DNA of 64,000 nucleotides from the NCBI RefSeq assembly GCF_003945765.1, contig NZ_CP027712.1, positions 4,340,001 through 4,404,000 of the forward strand, in the 5' to 3' direction. The DNA comes from Pseudomonas chlororaphis subsp. chlororaphis (GTDB taxonomy: Bacteria; Pseudomonadota; Gammaproteobacteria; Pseudomonadales; Pseudomonadaceae). The notes under the pieces are model-generated. The model saw only the letters and a program-made list of their open reading frames with translations, was not told the origin of the DNA and made no database searches. Within the stretch, counting starts at the first letter, position 1. Each line of letters begins with the position of its first letter. The position numbers and the translations under genes were made by a program. Shown here piece after piece: positions 25,153 to 34,363 of this stretch.

Positions 25153-27017
25153 GCCCGTTATCCGTGGTGCCCAATCGGCGAATTCTGATCATCGACGACA
25201 CACCGGCGATCCATCAGGACTTTCGCAAGATTCTCAGCCCCGAAGACGAAGGGCCTCTGGGCAACACCGAAGCCTTGCTGCTGGGCGCCAGCCGCAGACC
25301 CCATCAGCACTTCGAGCTTGATTCGGCCTACCAGGGCGAGGAAGCCGTGGAACTGGTCAAGCGCGCCCAGGCCGAAGGCCGGCCGTATGCCCTGGCCTTT
25401 ATCGACATGCGCATGCCACCCGGCTGGGATGGCCTGCAGACCATCGAGCATCTGTGGAAAACCGATCCGCAGTTGCAGATCGCCCTATGTACTGCGTTCT
25501 CCGATTACTCATGGGAAGCCATGGCCGAACGTATCGAGTTCGGCGACCAGCTGCTGATCCTGAAAAAGCCGTTCGACAGCCTCGAAATTCGCCAGATGGC
25601 CAGCGCCCTGACCTGGAAATGGCAGCTGGCGCAGGACGCGGCAAGCAAGATGCGCAACCTGGAACAGACCATCGAGGAACGGGTCCAGGAACTGCTGAGC
25701 GTGTCGCACCTGCTGCACTACGATGTGCTCACCGGACTGCCCAACAGTACCTTGCTCGGTGATCGCCTGACCCAGCATCTGTCCCAGTCCCGCCGCCATG
25801 ACCGCCAGTTGGCGGTGATGTTCATCGGCCTGGACCGTTTCAAGCGCATCAACAACGCACTCGGGCACCCGGCGGGAGACGAGATGCTCAAGCTCGTCGC
25901 CCGCAGCCTGGCGACCACGGTGCGCGAAACCGACTCGGTATTTCGCTACGGTTCGGACGAGTTCGTGGTGATTATCGGCGACATCCTGCACCCACAGCAG
26001 ACCCGAGGGGTGGCCGAAAAACTCCTGGCCGCCATCAATACCCCTCATTCCGTGGCGGGCCACGACCTGACGGTCACCGCCAGTCTGGGCATCAGCATCT
26101 ATCCCTACGATGGCGCCGATGCCGTAACGCTGATCAAGAACGCCGAGACGGCCATGCGCAACGTCAAGGACTGCGGCCCCAACAACTTCAGCTTTTTCAT
26201 CGAAGACATGAACCTGCGCGCGCGCCAGCAGCAGACCCTGGAAACCGGCCTGCGCCTGGCGTTGCAGCGTGAGGAGTTCGTCCTGCACTACCAGCCCAAG
26301 CTGGACCTGGCGCGGGGCACGGTGGTCGGTGCCGAGGCGCTGGTGCGCTGGAACCGGCCCGGGTATGGCTGGGTGTTCCCCTCGGACTTCATCCCGGTGG
26401 CCGAAGACAGCGGGCTGATCGTCCCCCTCAGCCAATGGGTATTGCGCCGTGCCTGCCTGCAATCGCAGGCCTGGCAAGCGCAGGGCCTGCCGCCCATCTG
26501 CATGTCGGTGAATGTGTCGGCCATCGACTTCCGTCAGCACGACTATGTCGAACGCCTCACCCGCACGCTGGCCGAGACCGGGCTCGACCCGACGTTGCTG
26601 GAACTGGAAATCACCGAAAGCGTGCTGATGCAGAACGTCGACGCCACCATCGCCACGCTCCATGCCATCAAGCAGCTGGGGGTGCGCCTGGCCATCGACG
26701 ACTTTGGCACCGGCTACTCGAGCTTGAGCTACCTGCAGAAATTCCCGGTCGACGTGTTGAAGATCGACCAGTCGTTCGTGCGTGACCTGGGCACCGACAG
26801 CAACGACGCGAAACTGGTCAGCAGCATCATCGACCTGGGTAAAAGCCTCAACCTGAGCATCATCGCCGAAGGCGTGGAGACCGCCGAACAACTGGACTTT
26901 CTCAAGCGTCACCACTGCGAGGAAGGCCAGGGTTTCTACTTCAGCAAGGCCGTGGAGCCCGAGGCATTCGCCCGCTTCCTGACCGAATCCCAGCGACCTC
27001 ACCTGCCCCATCCATGA
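25149..27017 (+). CDS. Response regulator with GGDEF (degenerate) and EAL (intact) domains
   Basis: The 622-residue protein starts at a GTG that overlaps the previous stop (GTGA). It has the same enlarged receiver (DD 16-17, D86, KKPF), a GGDEF-like domain (about 190-355) and an EAL domain (about 370-615). GGDEF has lost key residues: GSDEF at 268-272, and the first metal Asp of F-x-D-x-D is Gly227 (FIGLDRFKRIN). EAL is complete: EALVRW at 396, SVNVSA, LELEITES, AIDDFGTGYSS, KIDQSF, IAEGVET. It should be a c-di-GMP phosphodiesterase, the mirror image of its upstream neighbour. Confidence 0.9.
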   Translation: MSPLSVVPNRRILIIDDTPAIHQDFRKILSPEDEGPLGNTEALLLGASRRPHQHFELDSAYQGEEAVELVKRAQAEGRPYALAFIDMRMPPGWDGLQTIEHLWKTDPQLQIALCTAFSDYSWEAMAERIEFGDQLLILKKPFDSLEIRQMASALTWKWQLAQDAASKMRNLEQTIEERVQELLSVSHLLHYDVLTGLPNSTLLGDRLTQHLSQSRRHDRQLAVMFIGLDRFKRINNALGHPAGDEMLKLVARSLATTVRETDSVFRYGSDEFVVIIGDILHPQQTRGVAEKLLAAINTPHSVAGHDLTVTASLGISIYPYDGADAVTLIKNAETAMRNVKDCGPNNFSFFIEDMNLRARQQQTLETGLRLALQREEFVLHYQPKLDLARGTVVGAEALVRWNRPGYGWVFPSDFIPVAEDSGLIVPLSQWVLRRACLQSQAWQAQGLPPICMSVNVSAIDFRQHDYVERLTRTLAETGLDPTLLELEITESVLMQNVDATIATLHAIKQLGVRLAIDDFGTGYSSLSYLQKFPVDVLKIDQSFVRDLGTDSNDAKLVSSIIDLGKSLNLSIIAEGVETAEQLDFLKRHHCEEGQGFYFSKAVEPEAFARFLTESQRPHLPHP

Positions 27018-27997
27018 AGTTGTGCCTGGTAAGGATACCGACCATGTCGTCACTTGCATTACTCCTTTCGGCCAACCTGCTGCTCGCTCCAGGCGCCGAG
27101 GCCGCGCCATTGGAAGGACCGCTCAACCCCCTCCCCGCAGCACCGGCGCTGGACAGCAAGCGGGTCGAACTGGGACGACGCCTGTTCAACGACCCGCGCC
27201 TGTCGGTGAACAACAGCCTGTCGTGCGCCAGTTGTCATCGCCTTGATCGAGGCGGTGCCGATACCGTTCCGCACTCCCTGGGTTTCGATGGCAAGCCCGT
27301 GGCGGTCAATACCCCGAGCGTGTTCAACGCCAGCCTGAATTTCCACCAGTTCTGGGACGGTCGGGCCGAAACCCTGGAAGACCAGGTGCACATCGTGGTG
27401 CAGAGCCCCAGCGAAATGGGCAGCGACTGGAAAGTCGTGGTACAGCGCATCGCCGACGACCCGGCCTATCGCACCACCTTCGCCGATGCCTACCCCGGTG
27501 GTGTGTCCCAGGCCAACATCCAGGGCGCCCTGGCCGATTACGAACGCACCCTGCTCAGCGCCAACTCGCGCTTCGACCGATACCTGGCGGGCAACACCGA
27601 GATCCTCGACATCGAGGAAAAGTACGGCTACCAGCGCTTCCAGGAATACGGCTGCATCGCCTGTCACCAGGGGGTGAATATCGGCGGCAACATGTTCCAG
27701 AAGTTCGGCGTGCTCGGCGACTACTTCGCGGCCCGGGGCAACCCTACCGAGGCCGACCTGGGGCGCTTCAACGTCACGGGCGAAGAAGACGACCGCAATG
27801 TGTTCAAGGTGCCGAGCCTGCGTAACGTCGCGGTCACGGCGCCGTACTTCCACGACGGTTCGCAAGCCACCCTCGAAGGCGCCGTGGCGGTGATGTTCAA
27901 GTACCAGCTGGGACGTACGCCGTCCGAGGAAGACAAACGCCTGATCGTCAAATTCCTCAAGACCCTGACCGGCGAATGGGAAGGCAAACCTTTATGA
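27014..27997 (+). CDS. Di-heme cytochrome c peroxidase (CcpA/MauG superfamily)
   Basis: The 327-residue protein overlaps the previous gene by ATGA. It has a signal peptide (SSLALLLSANLLLAPGAEA) and two CxxCH heme sites, CASCH at 71-75 and CIACH at 214-218. Other family blocks are ELGRRLFNDPRLSVNNSLSC, QFWDGRAETLEDQ and KVPSLRNVAVTAPYFHDGS. The family reduces periplasmic hydrogen peroxide with electrons from small cytochromes. Its place inside a signalling operon is unusual and suggests a sensing role, or a detoxification role tied to the kinase encoded next; that is inference. Confidence 0.92.
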   Translation: MKLCLVRIPTMSSLALLLSANLLLAPGAEAAPLEGPLNPLPAAPALDSKRVELGRRLFNDPRLSVNNSLSCASCHRLDRGGADTVPHSLGFDGKPVAVNTPSVFNASLNFHQFWDGRAETLEDQVHIVVQSPSEMGSDWKVVVQRIADDPAYRTTFADAYPGGVSQANIQGALADYERTLLSANSRFDRYLAGNTEILDIEEKYGYQRFQEYGCIACHQGVNIGGNMFQKFGVLGDYFAARGNPTEADLGRFNVTGEEDDRNVFKVPSLRNVAVTAPYFHDGSQATLEGAVAVMFKYQLGRTPSEEDKRLIVKFLKTLTGEWEGKPL

Positions 27998-29805
27998 AAG
28001 TATCCCGTCGCGTAAGCATCCTGTTGCTCGCCGCCCTGGCGGTATTGATGGCTTCGATCCTGCTCTTTCTCTACCTCAAGTCCAGGTCCGACCAGACCGT
28101 GACCTACACCGAATCGCGCGACCTGATCCGCCAGATCAAGCAGCAGGACTCGCTGTGGGAAAACGAAATACTCAAGGCCAGGGTGGCCATCACCCACAAC
28201 TACGATCCGCTGGTTTCACCCCTGGGGGAAATGACACGCCTGTGGCAGAAATTCGACTCGATGGAGGCGCAGAACCAGCGCAACGATTCGCCGCTGTGGC
28301 GCAATGCCCATGACGGCTACCTGAACGCGATAAAGGAAAAGACCCGGCTGGTGGAACAGTTCAAGTCGCACAACTCCGTGCTGCGCAACTCCCTGGCCTT
28401 CCTGCCGACCGCCGAGGACGATATCCAGCAAGAGCTCGCCCAACTGCACGACGCGGACAAACTGCAACTGCAGAACATCGCCACCGATACCTACGACCTG
28501 TTGCTCAGCAGCCTGGAGTTCGCCCAGGTCACCTCCGACGACAGGGCCGCGGATATCCTGGTGGGCCTGAACAAGCTGACGGTCAACAAGGAGCGCTTGC
28601 CCACGGACTTCCATGGCCTGATCGATACCCTCAGCAACCACGTCGGGCTGATCCTGCGCGAGCAACCCAAGGTCAACCGCCTGCTCGAGGAAATCGAAGT
28701 GGTGCCGGTCGACGAGCGCCTGGACGACATCACCGTCCTGCTCAACCGCGACCAGCAACAGGCCGAGGCCGTCGACCAGCGATACCATTTCTACCTGCTG
28801 CTGTTTTCCGCGCTGCTGGTGCTGCTGTTGATCTGGCTGGGCATTCGCCTGATCCGCAGTTTTGCCGAGATCAACCAGATGAACCGCGCCCTGGTGGCCG
28901 CCAACGACGAACTCGAACAACGGGTCGAAGAGCGCACGCGCCAGCTCAAGGACACCCAGAGCGAACTGCTCGACACCGCCCGCCAGGCGGGCATGGCGGA
29001 AATCGCCACCAATGTCCTGCACAACGTCGGCAACGTGCTCAACAGCGTGAACATCTCCGCCGACCTGGTCAGCCGCAAGCTGCGCAACAGCAAGGCCCAG
29101 GGGCTGGGCAAGGCGATGCAGTTGATCAACCAACACAAGCAGGACCTGGGCAGCTATCTCACCGAGGACGAAAAGGGCAAATTGCTGCCCGGCTACCTGA
29201 ACCAGTTGGTCGAGGCCATCGACCTGGAACAGCAAGGCATGACCGAGGAGCTGAGCCAACTGAGCAAAAGCGTCGATCACATCAAGGACATCGTCGCTAC
29301 CCAGCAATCCTATGCGGGCGCCAGCAGCCTGCTGGAACCGCTGTCGGTCAGCGAACTGCTCGAAGATGCGCTGCGCATGAACTCCGGCGCCCTCACCCGC
29401 CATCATGTGACCGTGCGCAAGGAATACGCCGACGTACCACTGATCATGGGCGACAAGCATCGCCTGCTGCTGATCCTGATCAACCTGATCAGCAACGCCA
29501 AGTACGCCATGTCCGACCTGTCCAACCAGACGCGCAACATGACCCTGGCGGCAGCGGTGGTCGACGGCGAGACCTTGCAGATCAGCGTGCGCGACGAAGG
29601 CGAAGGCATCGCTCCGGAAAACATGACCCGCATCTTTGCCCACGGCTTCACCACCCGCAAGGAAGGCCATGGGTTCGGCCTGCACAGTTGCGCCCTGGCG
29701 GCCATCGAGATGAATGGCCACCTGACCGCCCACAGCGACGGCCCGGGCAAAGGCGCGCTGTTCGTCCTGCAGATCCCCCTGATCACCGCCGAGGTTGAGG
29801 CATGA
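27994..29805 (+). CDS. Membrane sensor histidine kinase with helical periplasmic domain
   Basis: The 603-residue protein starts at an ATGA overlap with the peroxidase stop. It has two membrane helices (residues about 8-28 and 264-287) that flank a roughly 235-residue, all-helical periplasmic domain resembling the DAHL sensor type (VEQFKSHNSVLRNSLAFLPT). The cytoplasmic part has a coiled coil, an H-box with H343 (ATNVLHNVGNVLNSVN) and an ATPase domain (LINLISNAKYAM; DEGEGIAP; GHGFGLH). It lacks a receiver. Its natural partners are the three receiver proteins of the same operon. Confidence 0.9.
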   Translation: MKVSRRVSILLLAALAVLMASILLFLYLKSRSDQTVTYTESRDLIRQIKQQDSLWENEILKARVAITHNYDPLVSPLGEMTRLWQKFDSMEAQNQRNDSPLWRNAHDGYLNAIKEKTRLVEQFKSHNSVLRNSLAFLPTAEDDIQQELAQLHDADKLQLQNIATDTYDLLLSSLEFAQVTSDDRAADILVGLNKLTVNKERLPTDFHGLIDTLSNHVGLILREQPKVNRLLEEIEVVPVDERLDDITVLLNRDQQQAEAVDQRYHFYLLLFSALLVLLLIWLGIRLIRSFAEINQMNRALVAANDELEQRVEERTRQLKDTQSELLDTARQAGMAEIATNVLHNVGNVLNSVNISADLVSRKLRNSKAQGLGKAMQLINQHKQDLGSYLTEDEKGKLLPGYLNQLVEAIDLEQQGMTEELSQLSKSVDHIKDIVATQQSYAGASSLLEPLSVSELLEDALRMNSGALTRHHVTVRKEYADVPLIMGDKHRLLLILINLISNAKYAMSDLSNQTRNMTLAAAVVDGETLQISVRDEGEGIAPENMTRIFAHGFTTRKEGHGFGLHSCALAAIEMNGHLTAHSDGPGKGALFVLQIPLITAEVEA

Positions 29806-31208
29806 ACAACCCGATAAACCGGCGCATCCTGCTGATTGACGACACCCCGGCGATCCACGACGACTTCCGCAAGATCCTCACGCCCAAGACCGGCGACAGC
29901 GCCGACCTCGATGCGATGGAAAGCGCGCTGTTCGGCAGCGCGCCAAAAACCGCCGCCACGGTGTTCGAACTGGATTCGGCCTACGGTGGCCAGGAAGGCC
30001 TGGGCAAACTGCTGGAGGCGGCGGGCAAGGGGCAGCCCTATGCCCTGGCCTTCGTCGACATGCGCATGCCCGATGGCTGGGACGGCGCGCAAACCATCGA
30101 AGAGTTGTGGAAGCACGACCCACTGCTGCAAGTGGTGGTGTGCACCGCCTACTCCGACTATTCCTGGGACGAGTTGCTCGATCGCCTGAACGGCCACGAC
30201 CGGCTGCTGATCCTGAAAAAGCCCTTCGACAATATCGAAGTCCAGCAGATGGCCAATACCCTCACCACCAAATGGGAAATGACCATGCGCGCGCAGCTGC
30301 AGATGAGCGAGCTGGAAGAACGGGTGGAGCAACGTACCCTGGCGTTCAAGCAGGCCAGCGCCGCGCTGCGACGGGAAATCGACGAGCGCAAGTTGCTGGA
30401 AAGCCAACTGGTGCAATCGGAAAAGCTCGCCTCCCTGGGCCAGCTGGCCGCCGGGGTCGCCCATGAAATCAACAACCCGGTCGGCTTCATTTCCTCCAAC
30501 CTCGGCGCCCTGGACAACTACTTCAAGCGCCTGCAGGAGATGCTCGAGGCTTACGGCAATGCCGAAACCGGGATCGGCGCCAGCGAGCTGCGCGATCGGC
30601 TGAAACAGTTGCGCACGGATATCGAGCTGGATTTCCTCCTCGAGGACATTCCGCTGCTGATCAAGGAATCCAAGGACGGCATCGGCCGGGTCAGCCAGAT
30701 CGTCAAGGATCTCAAGGACTTTTCCCGGGTCGATTCGACCCAGGAATGGCAATGGGCGAACCTGCAACAGGGCATCGACTCGACCCTGAACATCGTCGCC
30801 GCCGAGATCAAGTACAAGGCCGACGTGATCAAGGAGTACGCCGAGCTGCCGGAGGTCGAGTGCCTGCCTTCGCAGATCAACCAGGTGGTGATGAACCTGA
30901 TCGTCAACGCCGCCCAGGCCATGGGCAACGAACGGGGCACCATCACCCTGCGCAACGGCGTCGAGGGCGAGAACGTGTGGATCGAAGTGGCCGACAATGG
31001 CTCGGGCATCCCGCCGGACAGCCTGCAGAAAATCTTCGACCCGTTTTTCACCACCAAACCCGTGGGCCAGGGCACGGGGCTGGGGCTGTCGCTGTCCTAC
31101 GGCATCGTCAAGAAACACCGCGGCGACATCTCGGTGCGCAGCGAGGTCGGTGTCGGCACCACCTTCCGCGTCGAGCTTCCCGTGCATCAGAGCAGAAAGG
31201 CCGGCTGA
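29802..31208 (+). CDS. Hybrid protein: N-terminal receiver plus histidine kinase
   Basis: The 468-residue soluble protein starts at an ATGA overlap. Its N-terminal receiver (DD 13-14, D86, LKKPF) is closely related to those of the two c-di-GMP proteins upstream, including the same insertion after the first helix. A coiled coil leads to a kinase core with H221 ([12 protein letters not shown]), N-box ([10 protein letters not shown]), G1 (DNGSGIPPD) and G2 ([10 protein letters not shown]). It could pass the signal onward to an unlinked response regulator, since it ends the operon. A kinase whose own receiver is N-terminal is typical of relay intermediates. Confidence 0.9.
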   Translation: MNNPINRRILLIDDTPAIHDDFRKILTPKTGDSADLDAMESALFGSAPKTAATVFELDSAYGGQEGLGKLLEAAGKGQPYALAFVDMRMPDGWDGAQTIEELWKHDPLLQVVVCTAYSDYSWDELLDRLNGHDRLLILKKPFDNIEVQQMANTLTTKWEMTMRAQLQMSELEERVEQRTLAFKQASAALRREIDERKLLESQLVQSEKLASLGQLAAGVAHEINNPVGFISSNLGALDNYFKRLQEMLEAYGNAETGIGASELRDRLKQLRTDIELDFLLEDIPLLIKESKDGIGRVSQIVKDLKDFSRVDSTQEWQWANLQQGIDSTLNIVAAEIKYKADVIKEYAELPEVECLPSQINQVVMNLIVNAAQAMGNERGTITLRNGVEGENVWIEVADNGSGIPPDSLQKIFDPFFTTKPVGQGTGLGLSLSYGIVKKHRGDISVRSEVGVGTTFRVELPVHQSRKAG

Positions 31209-31513
31209 ACGCCCCCGCACTCCAGCCACAGGCTCGACACCACTGCTGCTTCTGTAGGAGCCAGGCTTGCCGGCGATCCAAGCGACGCGGCACGCCGGGG
31301 CATGCCGCAGGCCCGATCTCTTGTATGATGGCGCGCCTCAAGAATGGGTCGCCGATTTCGTCTTGCCAATGACCACCGGAGTACATCCGGCCTGACGCCT
31401 TCAGGGCACACACGCTTCCCCCGTCTTAAACAGCACGACGCTTTCCCGAGCGCGCCTGGCCCTTTGTGCCTGGTATTCGCCGGGGCCGGGATCGCCATCG
31501 TCGAGGAGTTTTC
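31209..31513. other. Gene-free interval with one REP-like unit
   Basis: This is 305 nt between the hybrid kinase and the TonB-dependent receptor. A REP-like unit (tgtaggagccaggcttgcc and following bases, 31253-31290) lies near its left end and may mark the 3' end of the operon. A TATGAT at 31324-31329 could be a -10 element for the receptor. No clear Fur box is visible. Confidence 0.5.
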
Positions 31514-33697
31514 ATGGATATGCTTTACCGGGCCTCCCGCCAGGGGCTGCCCGCCCCGCGGTTCGCGCGCAATCTGCTGAGCCTGCTGCTGGCCGGTGCC
31601 GCGCCCGTGGCCCAGGCCGCCGAGACCGAACTGCCGGCCCTGACCGTGACCGGCGAAGACCGCTCCGGTTATCAGGCCAGCAGCGCCGCGGTTGGCGGTT
31701 TCGAGGCAGCTCCCCTGCTCGATGCCCCCGCCTCGATCGCGGTGATCAATGAAGACTTGATCAAGGACCAGCAGGCCCGCCTGCTCAGCGAGGTGCTGAA
31801 GAACGACGCCTCGGTCGGCGAAAGTTATGCGCCGGTCGGCTACTACGAGAATTTCACGGTGCGCGGCTTCTCCCTGAATGCCGCCAACAGCTATCGGATC
31901 AACGGCCGCAGCATCACCGGCGAGCAGAACGTCGGCCTGGAAAACAAGCAGCAGGTGGAATTGCTCAAGGGGCTGAACGGCCTGCAGAGCGGCGTCAGCG
32001 AGCCCGGCGGGCTGATCAACTACGTGACCAAGCGCCCCACCGACGTGCGCTCGGTCACAGTCTCTACCGACGATCGCGGCAGCGGCTATGTGGCCACCGA
32101 TGTCGGTGGCTGGTTCGGCAGCGAGCAGCAGTTCGGGCTGCGCGCCAACCTGGCCCACGAGGACATCCACTCCTATGTCGAACACACCAATGGCCAGCGC
32201 GACTTCGCCTCCCTGTCCTTCGACTGGAACATCAGCCCCGACGCCCTGCTGCAACTGGACATCGAGTACCAGACCAAGGAACAGCGCTCGGCCCCGGGTT
32301 ATCAATTGCTCGGCGGCTCCAGCCTGCCGCACCACGCCTCGCCGAAAAAGCTCCTGGCGCACCAGAGCGGCTCGAAGCCGGTCGGCACTGACGCGCTGAA
32401 CCTCAACGGCAACTTCGAGTACCGCTTCAACGACCAGTGGAAAGGCAACCTCAGCGCCTCGCGCAGCCAGGTGGTGATCGATGACTACAGCTCGTTCGCC
32501 TGGGGCTGCTACGGTGCCGCCAGTTGCGCCGGCGCGGCGGTGCCCAATCACTTCAGCCCCGAGGGCGACTACGACATCTACGATTTCCGCAGCCCGGACG
32601 ATACCCGGCGCAACGACGAGGTCCAGGCCGTCCTCAGCGGCAACTTCGACACCGGCGGCCTGGGCCACGAACTCAGTATCGGCACCAGCGCATTCCGCCG
32701 CGTGGTGGACAAACGAGACCCGATCAACCAGATGATCGGTAGCGCCAACATCGACGGCGAGCCAGCGGATTTCGCCCGCTACGACGGACCGCTCAACGAC
32801 TCCTACCGCCGCCTGGACAGCCGCCAGTACGGCCTGTTCTTCAACGACCGCATCAGTTTCAACGAACATTGGCAGACCGTGCTCGGCGGGCGCGAGGTAC
32901 GCCTGGACGAGGAAACCTTCGACAGCCAGGGCGATACCACCCGCCACACCCAGCGTTATGTGTTCCTGCCCCAGGCCGCGCTGATCTACAAGCCGGTGCA
33001 GAACCTGGCGCTGTACACCCGCTACAGCAAGGGCCTGTCCCTGGGTGGCGAGGCGCCGTGGTTCGCCAGCAATGCCTTTGAAATCCTCGCGCCTACCGTG
33101 TCGCGGCAGATCGAGGCCGGCATCAAGTATGACTGGCAGCGCATCAGCCTGGCCGCGGCGCTGTTCCAGATCCGCCAGGCCTACCAATACTCCCGGCCGA
33201 ATGGCGACGGCACCTTCACCTTCACCCAGCAGGGCGAACAGAAGAACACCGGCCTGGAACTCTCGGCCAATGGCTGGGCCAGCCAACGCCTGCAGGTCTC
33301 GGGCAGTGTCGCGGCGATCCGCGCGCGGGTCACCGGCAGCGACACCCCGGCGTACGAAGGTCACCAGGCGCTCAACGTGCCGACCCTGCGCGCCAGCCTC
33401 TACGGCGACTACGCCCTGCCCTGGTTCGACGGCCTGGCGCTGCTCGGCGGCGTGCAGTACAGCGGTCGCAAGTACGCCAACCGCGAGGGTGAGGTGCAGA
33501 CTGGCAGCTACGCCGTGTTCAACATCGGCAGCCGCTACAGCACCCGCATCGACGGTTACGACACCGTGTTCCGGCTGACCGTGGACAACCTGTTCGACAA
33601 GCGCTACTGGCGTGACGCCGGTGAATACATGGGCGATGGCTACCTGTTCCAGGGCGCGCCCCTGACCGCGCGGTTGAGCGCCTCGATCAACTTCTGA
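31514..33697 (+). CDS. TonB-dependent siderophore-type outer-membrane receptor
   Basis: The 727-residue protein has a signal peptide ending AAPVAQA, a plug domain (residues about 50-170: DAPASIAVINEDLIKDQQAR, GFSLNAANSYRINGRSI, GVSEPGGLINYVTKRPT) and a beta-barrel ending in Phe (LTARLSASINF). There is no N-terminal signalling extension, so it should be a simple transporter. GAGGAG precedes ATG 31514. No siderophore biosynthesis, FecR or sigma factor gene is adjacent. The substrate is not readable, but plug features fit ferric-siderophore receptors. Confidence 0.9.
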   Translation: MDMLYRASRQGLPAPRFARNLLSLLLAGAAPVAQAAETELPALTVTGEDRSGYQASSAAVGGFEAAPLLDAPASIAVINEDLIKDQQARLLSEVLKNDASVGESYAPVGYYENFTVRGFSLNAANSYRINGRSITGEQNVGLENKQQVELLKGLNGLQSGVSEPGGLINYVTKRPTDVRSVTVSTDDRGSGYVATDVGGWFGSEQQFGLRANLAHEDIHSYVEHTNGQRDFASLSFDWNISPDALLQLDIEYQTKEQRSAPGYQLLGGSSLPHHASPKKLLAHQSGSKPVGTDALNLNGNFEYRFNDQWKGNLSASRSQVVIDDYSSFAWGCYGAASCAGAAVPNHFSPEGDYDIYDFRSPDDTRRNDEVQAVLSGNFDTGGLGHELSIGTSAFRRVVDKRDPINQMIGSANIDGEPADFARYDGPLNDSYRRLDSRQYGLFFNDRISFNEHWQTVLGGREVRLDEETFDSQGDTTRHTQRYVFLPQAALIYKPVQNLALYTRYSKGLSLGGEAPWFASNAFEILAPTVSRQIEAGIKYDWQRISLAAALFQIRQAYQYSRPNGDGTFTFTQQGEQKNTGLELSANGWASQRLQVSGSVAAIRARVTGSDTPAYEGHQALNVPTLRASLYGDYALPWFDGLALLGGVQYSGRKYANREGEVQTGSYAVFNIGSRYSTRIDGYDTVFRLTVDNLFDKRYWRDAGEYMGDGYLFQGAPLTARLSASINF

Positions 33698-33709
33698 TCG
33701 GGGCCAGTC

Positions 33710-34108
33710 CTACTGGAAGGCATCGACCAGGACGTCAAAGATCATCCGGTTCGAGGTCCTGACCAGCAGCAGATCGGAGCCCGCGCGCCACCATTGGTAG
33801 CCGTCGTAACGCGGCAACTGCTGGACCAGCCTGGGGTTCAAGCGTCGCGACTGCTGCCTGGGTAACGTCCTGCCCCGGCGCAGGCTCTGCCTGGCATCGG
33901 CCGGCAGCGCCGCGGCCGGGTTCCAGTCCCGTTTCGAAGCCTGCAACAGCGCTCTCACCTGGTAGTCATTGACCACGGGAAGGCGCTCCCAATTCGCATG
34001 ATCGTTGGAGTACCGGGCATTTGTCTGCGTGCCGGAATCCGCGCCGGCATCCAGCGGGATCGACAGCAGAATCGAGATGATCGAGATTAAAGAGCAAGCT
34101 CTGAACAT
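33710..34108 (-). CDS. Periplasmic CigR/RcnB-like protein
   Basis: The 132-residue protein has a signal peptide (MFRACSLISIISILLSIPLD, then AGA). A Pro/Arg-rich middle (SLRRGRTLPRQQSRRLNPRL) leads to a C-terminal RcnB-like motif (LPRYDGYQWWRAGSDLLLVR, ending IFDVLVDAF). CigR of Salmonella and RcnB of E. coli share this tail, but general function is unclear. A GGAGAAGG site precedes the ATG. It converges on the TonB receptor. Confidence 0.68.
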   Translation of the reverse strand: MFRACSLISIISILLSIPLDAGADSGTQTNARYSNDHANWERLPVVNDYQVRALLQASKRDWNPAAALPADARQSLRRGRTLPRQQSRRLNPRLVQQLPRYDGYQWWRAGSDLLLVRTSNRMIFDVLVDAFQ

Positions 34109-34269
34109 CGCCTTCTCCAGGCATCATTGCGTCGAGCTTATGGAAAGGGATTTCCCGGCAATAGTTCCCGGGCAGGCGTGACTTGGATGTTTCGGTTAAA
34201 AATGCGCCATGGGCGCAAGGCAGGGTTGCAGGACGCGAGGGCAAAGGCTCTTGAATGCGCCGCACAAAC

Positions 34270-34302
34270 AAAAAACGCCGCTCCTGGGAGCGGCGTTTTT
34301 TT
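34270..34302 (-). terminator. Rho-independent terminator of mqo
   Basis: The stem acgccgctcc / ggagcggcgt has a tiny loop and T-runs on both sides, 60 nt after the mqo stop. It may also act on the plus strand. Confidence 0.85.
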
Positions 34303-34363
34303 AGCCTGGAGCGGATATCCGCCCCAGGTTCCGGTTCACCCGACAGGTCGGGCGCGGCCGGTA

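Noticed and set aside
31209..31513. Fur box upstream of the TonB-dependent receptor
   Set aside because: No stretch approaching the GATAAT-type 19-bp consensus was found by eye, so iron control remains only an expectation.
31187..33364. 725-codon minus-strand frame opposite the TonB-dependent receptor
   Set aside because: High-GC codon shadow. The plus strand encodes a complete receptor with signal peptide, plug and barrel.
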